Shown here: piece after piece, positions 49,856-53,741 of the stretch
How the letters are laid out: every line of letters starts with the position of its first letter
Position numbering within the stretch: position 1 is the stretch's first letter
From: CAYJPA01 sp964371945
GTDB lineage: Bacteria > Chloroflexota > Chloroflexia > Thermomicrobiales > UBA6265
Length of the DNA stretch: 53,741 nucleotides
Direction of reading: 5' to 3'
Assembly: GCA_964371945.1 (NCBI GenBank)
Contig: CAYJPA010000034.1
Location: 1 to 53,741, forward strand
Translations under genes and position numbers: made by a program
Notes under the pieces: generated by a model
Databases searched by the model: none
What the model was told of the DNA's origin: nothing
The model's input: only the letters and a program-made list of their open reading frames with translations

Positions 49856-50941
49856 CTACGTCGCTGTTGTGGCCGCGAAGTCGAGATCGTCCGCGACAGC
49901 GGCGGACTCGTCAATACGTTCGGTTCGAGCGATCACGAGCGGTCCGCCGCCGAGATCGTAGTGTGGAATCGGAATTTCTCCACGATGCGAGCGAATGCAG
50001 GCAACATGATGCCCTGGCTCCAATTCCCATAGCTCCATCGGCATCGACCGGCACTCGTCGGTCGCGAACGGACAACGAGTCACCAACCGGCAGTAGTTCG
50101 GCGGCTCGATCGGAGAGGGAATCTCGCCTTTGAGGATGATCCGCTCGCGCCGTTCAAGTGGATTTGATGACGGGATCGCGCTCATTAGGGCCATCGTGTA
50201 GGGATGGCGAGGGTTCGTGAAGACCTTTCGGGTCGGTCCGAGCTCGATAATCTGGCCGAGGTACATCACGGCCACCCGGTTCGAGAGATAGCCGATGACC
50301 GAAAGATCGTGCGAAATGAAGAGATAAGTCAGACCGATCTCTCGCTGCAAACCACGCAGCAATCTGATCAGCTTCGCTTGAACCGAAACGTCGAGTGCGG
50401 AGGTCGGCTCGTCGAGCACGATCAACGAAGGATTGGTCGCCAATGCGCGAGCGATGCCGACGCGTTGTTGCTGGCCGCCGGAGAGTTGGTGCGGGAAGCG
50501 CGACATGTGCTCCGTTTTGAGCCCCACTCGCTCAAAAATCTCGGCAGTGCGGTCGAGCGCGGCATCGCCTTTGGCAATTCCGTGTATCGACAGCGGTTCG
50601 AGCACCGTTTCGCCGGCGGTGCGTCTGGGATTGAGTGAGTCGTACGGGTCCTGGAAGACCATTTGAATCTTCTGGCGCACGCTCCGCAATTCATCAAATG
50701 AGAGCGTCTGCAACTGGCGATCGCCGAAGCTGATCTTGCCCGACGTCGGGCGCTCGAGCATCGTGATGCATTTGCCGACAGTCGATTTGCCGGAACCGCT
50801 CTCACCGACCAACCCGAGCGTTTCGCCCGCTTCGAGCTCGAGCGTGACATCGTCGATGGCATGGAGCATCTTCCGGGCGAAGAGGCCGGTCCGAATCGGG
50901 TAGTACTTCTTGAGGGATTCAACCCGTAGTAATGATGTCAC
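49856..50941 (-). CDS. Oligopeptide/dipeptide ABC transporter ATP-binding protein, DppF/OppF type
   Basis: The 361-residue ATPase has Walker A GLVGESGSGKST, signature QLSGGQQQRVGIARAL, Walker B LIVLDEPTSALD, and switch FISHDLSVI. The C-terminal oligo_HPY region has Cys residues (CRLVTRCPFATDEC), an iron-sulfur-like cluster site in this class. GTG 50941 has GAGGA eight bases upstream; the ATG at 50959 lacks a site. It pairs with DppD and overlaps its gene by about 23 bp. Confidence 0.91.
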   Translation of the reverse strand: MTSLLRVESLKKYYPIRTGLFARKMLHAIDDVTLELEAGETLGLVGESGSGKSTVGKCITMLERPTSGKISFGDRQLQTLSFDELRSVRQKIQMVFQDPYDSLNPRRTAGETVLEPLSIHGIAKGDAALDRTAEIFERVGLKTEHMSRFPHQLSGGQQQRVGIARALATNPSLIVLDEPTSALDVSVQAKLIRLLRGLQREIGLTYLFISHDLSVIGYLSNRVAVMYLGQIIELGPTRKVFTNPRHPYTMALMSAIPSSNPLERRERIILKGEIPSPIEPPNYCRLVTRCPFATDECRSMPMELWELEPGHHVACIRSHRGEIPIPHYDLGGGPLVIARTERIDESAAVADDLDFAATTAT

Positions 50942-51953
50942 GGGCGACTTCCTCAACATTGTGGCAGGCGGCGAAATGTTGCTCGCTTAGCTGCAAAAAA
51001 GGCGGATCCTGCTCGGCGCAAATCTCGGTCGCCCAGCGGCACCGTGGGTGGAATGGGCAGCCCGGCGGCCGGTTGATCATGTCCGGCACGTTTCCGGGGA
51101 TCGTTGGGATCTCTTCGTCGACGCCGAGGTGCGGACGGGAGGCCAGTAGACCGACCGTGTACGGGTGGCGAGGCGTTGTGAAGAAATCCTGAATTGGCGC
51201 TTCTTCGACGATCGAACCGGCGTACATGACCATGATCCGGTCGCAGACTTCTGCCGCCATGTTGAGATCGTGCGTGATTACGATCACGCTCGCGCCGGTG
51301 ACATCGCGCATCTCCTTGAGAAGCTCGATGATTTGGTACTCGATCGTGACGTCGAGTCCAGTGGTCGGTTCGTCCGCGATCAGGAGTTTGGGCGAGCAGG
51401 AGATCGCCATCGCGATCATGACCCTCTGCGCCATACCGCCCGAGAGCTGGTGCGCGAAGGCCTTCAGACGGCGCTCCGGTTCGGGAATGTGCACGGTCGA
51501 GAGCAGCCGGATGGCCTCCGCGTGCGCCTCCGCTTTGGACATTCCACGGCGATAGCGAAGCACCTGCGTGATCTGCTCACCCACGCTGATCACGGGATTG
51601 AGCGAAGAGCGTGGATTCTGAAAGACCATCGAAATTTCGCGGCCGCGAAGCTCCTGCATTTGATCTTCGGTGAGCTTTGTGAGATCGCGGCCCTCAAAGA
51701 GCACCTCGCCGCCGACGATTCGTCCCGGGTGTTTCAACAACTGCACCAGCGAAAAGCCGGTCACGCTCTTGCCGGAACCGCTCTCACCAACCAGACCGAC
51801 AATCTCGCCCTTGCCGACGTGAAACGTCAGCCCGTCAAGCACCTTTGCGATGCCGCGACGGGTGAAGAAGTGCGTTTGCAGATTGCGAACGTCAAGCATT
51901 GGTTGCTTGTCGCTCGATTGCCCGGTGGAAATCGCAGGAGCGGTCGCGGTCAT
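50919..51953 (-). CDS. Oligopeptide/dipeptide ABC transporter ATP-binding protein, DppD/OppD type
   Basis: The 344-residue ATPase has Walker A GLVGESGSGKSV, signature QLSGGMAQRVMIAMA, Walker B LLIADEPTTGLD, VITHDLNMAAEV and the C-terminal CPFHPRCRWATEIC with the 4-Cys pattern of the family. The ATG at 51953 overlaps the dppC stop (ATGA). A longer frame reaches into dppC and is not credible. The N-terminal 18 residues are Ala/Thr/Ser-rich and probably disordered. Confidence 0.91.
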   Translation of the reverse strand: MTATAPAISTGQSSDKQPMLDVRNLQTHFFTRRGIAKVLDGLTFHVGKGEIVGLVGESGSGKSVTGFSLVQLLKHPGRIVGGEVLFEGRDLTKLTEDQMQELRGREISMVFQNPRSSLNPVISVGEQITQVLRYRRGMSKAEAHAEAIRLLSTVHIPEPERRLKAFAHQLSGGMAQRVMIAMAISCSPKLLIADEPTTGLDVTIEYQIIELLKEMRDVTGASVIVITHDLNMAAEVCDRIMVMYAGSIVEEAPIQDFFTTPRHPYTVGLLASRPHLGVDEEIPTIPGNVPDMINRPPGCPFHPRCRWATEICAEQDPPFLQLSEQHFAACHNVEEVARDIITTG

Positions 51954-52879
51954 GAGCGCCGCCTTGGATCGAGGATGTCTTGCAGGCCGTCGCCAATCAG
52001 GTTGAAGCCAAGCACCGCGACACCGATTGCCAGTCCGGGGAAGGTGTACATCCACCAATAACCCTGCAAGTAGAACTGGAAGCCTCGTTGGATCATCGAT
52101 CCCCACTCGGCCGATCCGGGCTGCACGCCGAGCCCGATAAAGGAAAGTCCGGCTGCTTCGAGAATGGCCCAACCGAATTGAAGGGTCGACATGACAAAGA
52201 TCGGCGCCATGCAGTTCGGAACGAGATGCCGGAAGAGAATCAAGCGGTGATCGGCGCCAATCGCCTTCGCCGCCATCGCATACTGACTCGCTTTGGCGCT
52301 CAACATCACGGAGCGCATAAGGCGCGCGTACCCAGGGATATTGAGCACGGAGGTCGCGATCACCACCGTGTTGATTCCGGGTCCGAGCGCGAAGGCAATT
52401 CCCATGGCAAAAATAAACCTCGGGAAAGCTTGCAGAATATCCATCAACCTCATCACGAGCTCGTCGGTCAACCCACCCGCGTACGCGGAGACCGAGCCGA
52501 TCAACGTTCCAATAATGAGCGACGCGATGACCGCCGACAGTGCAATGCGTAGATCGATTCTGGCGCCGTAGATCACGCGCGAGAAGATGTCCTTCCCGAA
52601 ATCGTCGGTTCCAAACGGATGGGACCAGGAAGGACCCTGGGATTCAATCTTGAAATCGCCGTCGGTCGGATCATACGGCGCCAACACTCCGGGAATCGCG
52701 GCACAGAGGAGGAGAACGCTGACGAGAAGGATTCCAAAGAGCGCGGTGGGATTGCGACGCAATGCGTGCCAGATTTCGCCTAGCCGCTCTGTGCGCGGCG
52801 GTCGAAGCGAAAGGTTTCGCGCTTCGATGGTCATCGCTGCGCTGGCTTGCGAAGCCGGTTGAACGCCAGGTAACGCCAT
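51950..52879 (-). CDS. Dipeptide/oligopeptide ABC transporter permease, DppC type
   Basis: The 309-residue inner-membrane subunit has a first helix at residues about 46-68, the periplasmic DDFGKDIFSRVIYGARIDL typical of DppC, and four more helices. The EAA loop is AAKAIGADHRLILFRHLVPN, and DPRRRS closes the C-terminus. GGAG is nine bases before the ATG. It is the partner of DppB, encoded three bases upstream. Confidence 0.92.
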   Translation of the reverse strand: MALPGVQPASQASAAMTIEARNLSLRPPRTERLGEIWHALRRNPTALFGILLVSVLLLCAAIPGVLAPYDPTDGDFKIESQGPSWSHPFGTDDFGKDIFSRVIYGARIDLRIALSAVIASLIIGTLIGSVSAYAGGLTDELVMRLMDILQAFPRFIFAMGIAFALGPGINTVVIATSVLNIPGYARLMRSVMLSAKASQYAMAAKAIGADHRLILFRHLVPNCMAPIFVMSTLQFGWAILEAAGLSFIGLGVQPGSAEWGSMIQRGFQFYLQGYWWMYTFPGLAIGVAVLGFNLIGDGLQDILDPRRRS

Positions 52880-52882
52880 CGG

Positions 52883-53741
52883 TTACAGCTCCACCCGAGG
52901 ATCGAGAATGGCAGTAATGATATCGACCGCGAGATAGATGAAGACGTACGCAGAGGTCACCAAAATAATGAAACCCTGAACCGCGGGAAAGTCAGTACCA
53001 AGAATTGCGTTGTAGGAGTAGAGTCCGAGACCCGGCCAGGAGAAGATAAGCTCGACGAGAACTTCGCCGCCTAACGCGAATCCGAACACGGCCGCGATGA
53101 GCGTTAACACGGGAATAAACGCGTTCTTGAATGCGTGGTGGAGGACGATCACTCGTCGCGGAATTCCCAACGAGCGAGAGGTTCGAACGTAATCCGAGTC
53201 GAGGGCGTCGATCATCATCGCCCGTGTCATACGGGCGATTGGAGCCATCGCGACGACCGCGATCGTAAGCACGGGCAGGATCAGTGCCTTGAAAGAATCC
53301 CAAAAGAGCGAGAAATCACCCTGGATTAAGGAATCGACGGTGAAGAGGCCTGTGATCCGCTCCGGCTCTTGAAAGCCGATCGGTAGCCGGCCCTGAGGAC
53401 CCGGAAGGATGCCGAACCGCACGTAAAAAGTTGAGAGAAGAACGAGCCCGATCCAGAAAATGGGCACCGAAACTCCGAGTACGGCCAGCACCCGAGCCAC
53501 ATGATCGATCCAGGTTCCACGCTTGACCGCGGAGACGATCCCAAGCGGGATGGCCAACGCGATCGCGAGGGTGATTCCGAAAAGGACCAGTTCGAGCGAC
53601 GCCGGGAGGCGATCTCTAAGATCCTTCGTTACTGGTTGATTGGTTTGATAGGAGATCCCCATGTCACCATCGAGTAGGTCACCAATATAGTGATAGAACT
53701 GAACATAAAATGGATCTAACAAGCCGGCTTCACGTTTGAGC
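52883..53741 (-). CDS. Dipeptide/oligopeptide ABC transporter permease, DppB type (5' end cut by window edge)
   Basis: At least 286 residues of the DppB permease. The frame is open to the right edge (REAGLLDPFYVQFYHYIG continues a typical DppB N-terminal region), so the first membrane helix is outside. Visible are DGDMGISYQTNQPVT, five hydrophobic helices, the EAA loop SRSLGIPRRVIVLHHAFKNA, and DIITAILDPRVEL at the end. The substrate-binding protein expected for this importer is not in the window and probably lies upstream. With DppC, DppD and DppF it would import small peptides or cyclic amides for the enzymes encoded downstream. Confidence 0.92.
   Translation of the reverse strand, partial: LKREAGLLDPFYVQFYHYIGDLLDGDMGISYQTNQPVTKDLRDRLPASLELVLFGITLAIALAIPLGIVSAVKRGTWIDHVARVLAVLGVSVPIFWIGLVLLSTFYVRFGILPGPQGRLPIGFQEPERITGLFTVDSLIQGDFSLFWDSFKALILPVLTIAVVAMAPIARMTRAMMIDALDSDYVRTSRSLGIPRRVIVLHHAFKNAFIPVLTLIAAVFGFALGGEVLVELIFSWPGLGLYSYNAILGTDFPAVQGFIILVTSAYVFIYLAVDIITAILDPRVEL

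Noticed and set aside
1..53741. CRISPR array
   Set aside because: No regularly spaced repeats of 23-40 bp with unique spacers were seen; the only short-period repeat is the 28-bp, 10-bp-period element.

Overview
The window is a GC-rich bacterial chromosome segment, probably from a Chloroflexota member of the Thermomicrobia type. That placement is inferred from gene content and style: many GTG/TTG starts, a CIRCE-controlled lone dnaJ, a DegS-like kinase, an Flp pilin, and abundant hydantoinase, creatininase and ABC-importer genes. No marker gene fixes the taxonomy. A run of ten Ns flanked by low-complexity duplicated sequence near 18.8 kb shows this is a scaffolded draft assembly.

Left part (1-14.8 kb). 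The left edge carries the 3' end of a cytosine-5 DNA methyltransferase followed by vsr. Next comes a gene graveyard with a tRNA-like fragment and a 28-bp repeat that recurs at 39.5 kb. A tight four-gene minus-strand operon (creatininase family, polysaccharide-deacetylase family, amidohydrolase, metallo-beta-lactamase-fold hydrolase; 2142-6081) looks like a pathway for cyclic amides or imides. A sugar ABC importer (binding protein plus two permeases, no ATPase) is divergent from a GH42 beta-galactosidase, with a palindromic operator candidate inside the importer promoter. Three small-enzyme genes follow: an ABM-fold monooxygenase, an ADP-ribosylglycohydrolase homologue with altered metal motifs, and a GNAT acetyltransferase.

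Middle (14.8-39.3 kb). CIRCE, a promoter and dnaJ come first. Then follow a two-gene ABC exporter, an Flp pilin, and a DegS-like histidine kinase whose ATP-binding half is degenerate. tRNA-Gln(TTG) with its promoter leads into glmU-prs-birA. A plus-strand lipid-oxidation block encodes acyl-CoA dehydrogenase, thiolase, gamma-carbonic-anhydrase/PaaY-like protein, enoyl-CoA hydratase, EtfB, EtfA and a FixC-like ETF:quinone oxidoreductase. Electrons would pass from the acyl-CoA dehydrogenase to ETF and then to quinone. No fixX is visible. A 1063-residue Asp-box beta-propeller protein is divergent from a roughly 1430-residue RecB-like nuclease / SF1 helicase fusion.

Right part (39.9-53.7 kb). Everything is on the minus strand and reads from the right edge. 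It encodes a dipeptide-type ABC importer (dppB partial, dppC, dppD, dppF), then a short HyuA-type protein, a DUF917 protein, a small DUF6092-like protein and a nitroreductase. After a 0.2-kb gap holding an inverted pair of REP-like palindromes come two more DUF917 proteins, a full-length HyuA and HyuB. This reads as one import-and-ring-opening system for hydantoin or (S-methyl)thiohydantoin-like compounds. It has three DUF917 paralogues and two HyuA paralogues but a single HyuB. It is the best candidate in the window for an undescribed pathway.
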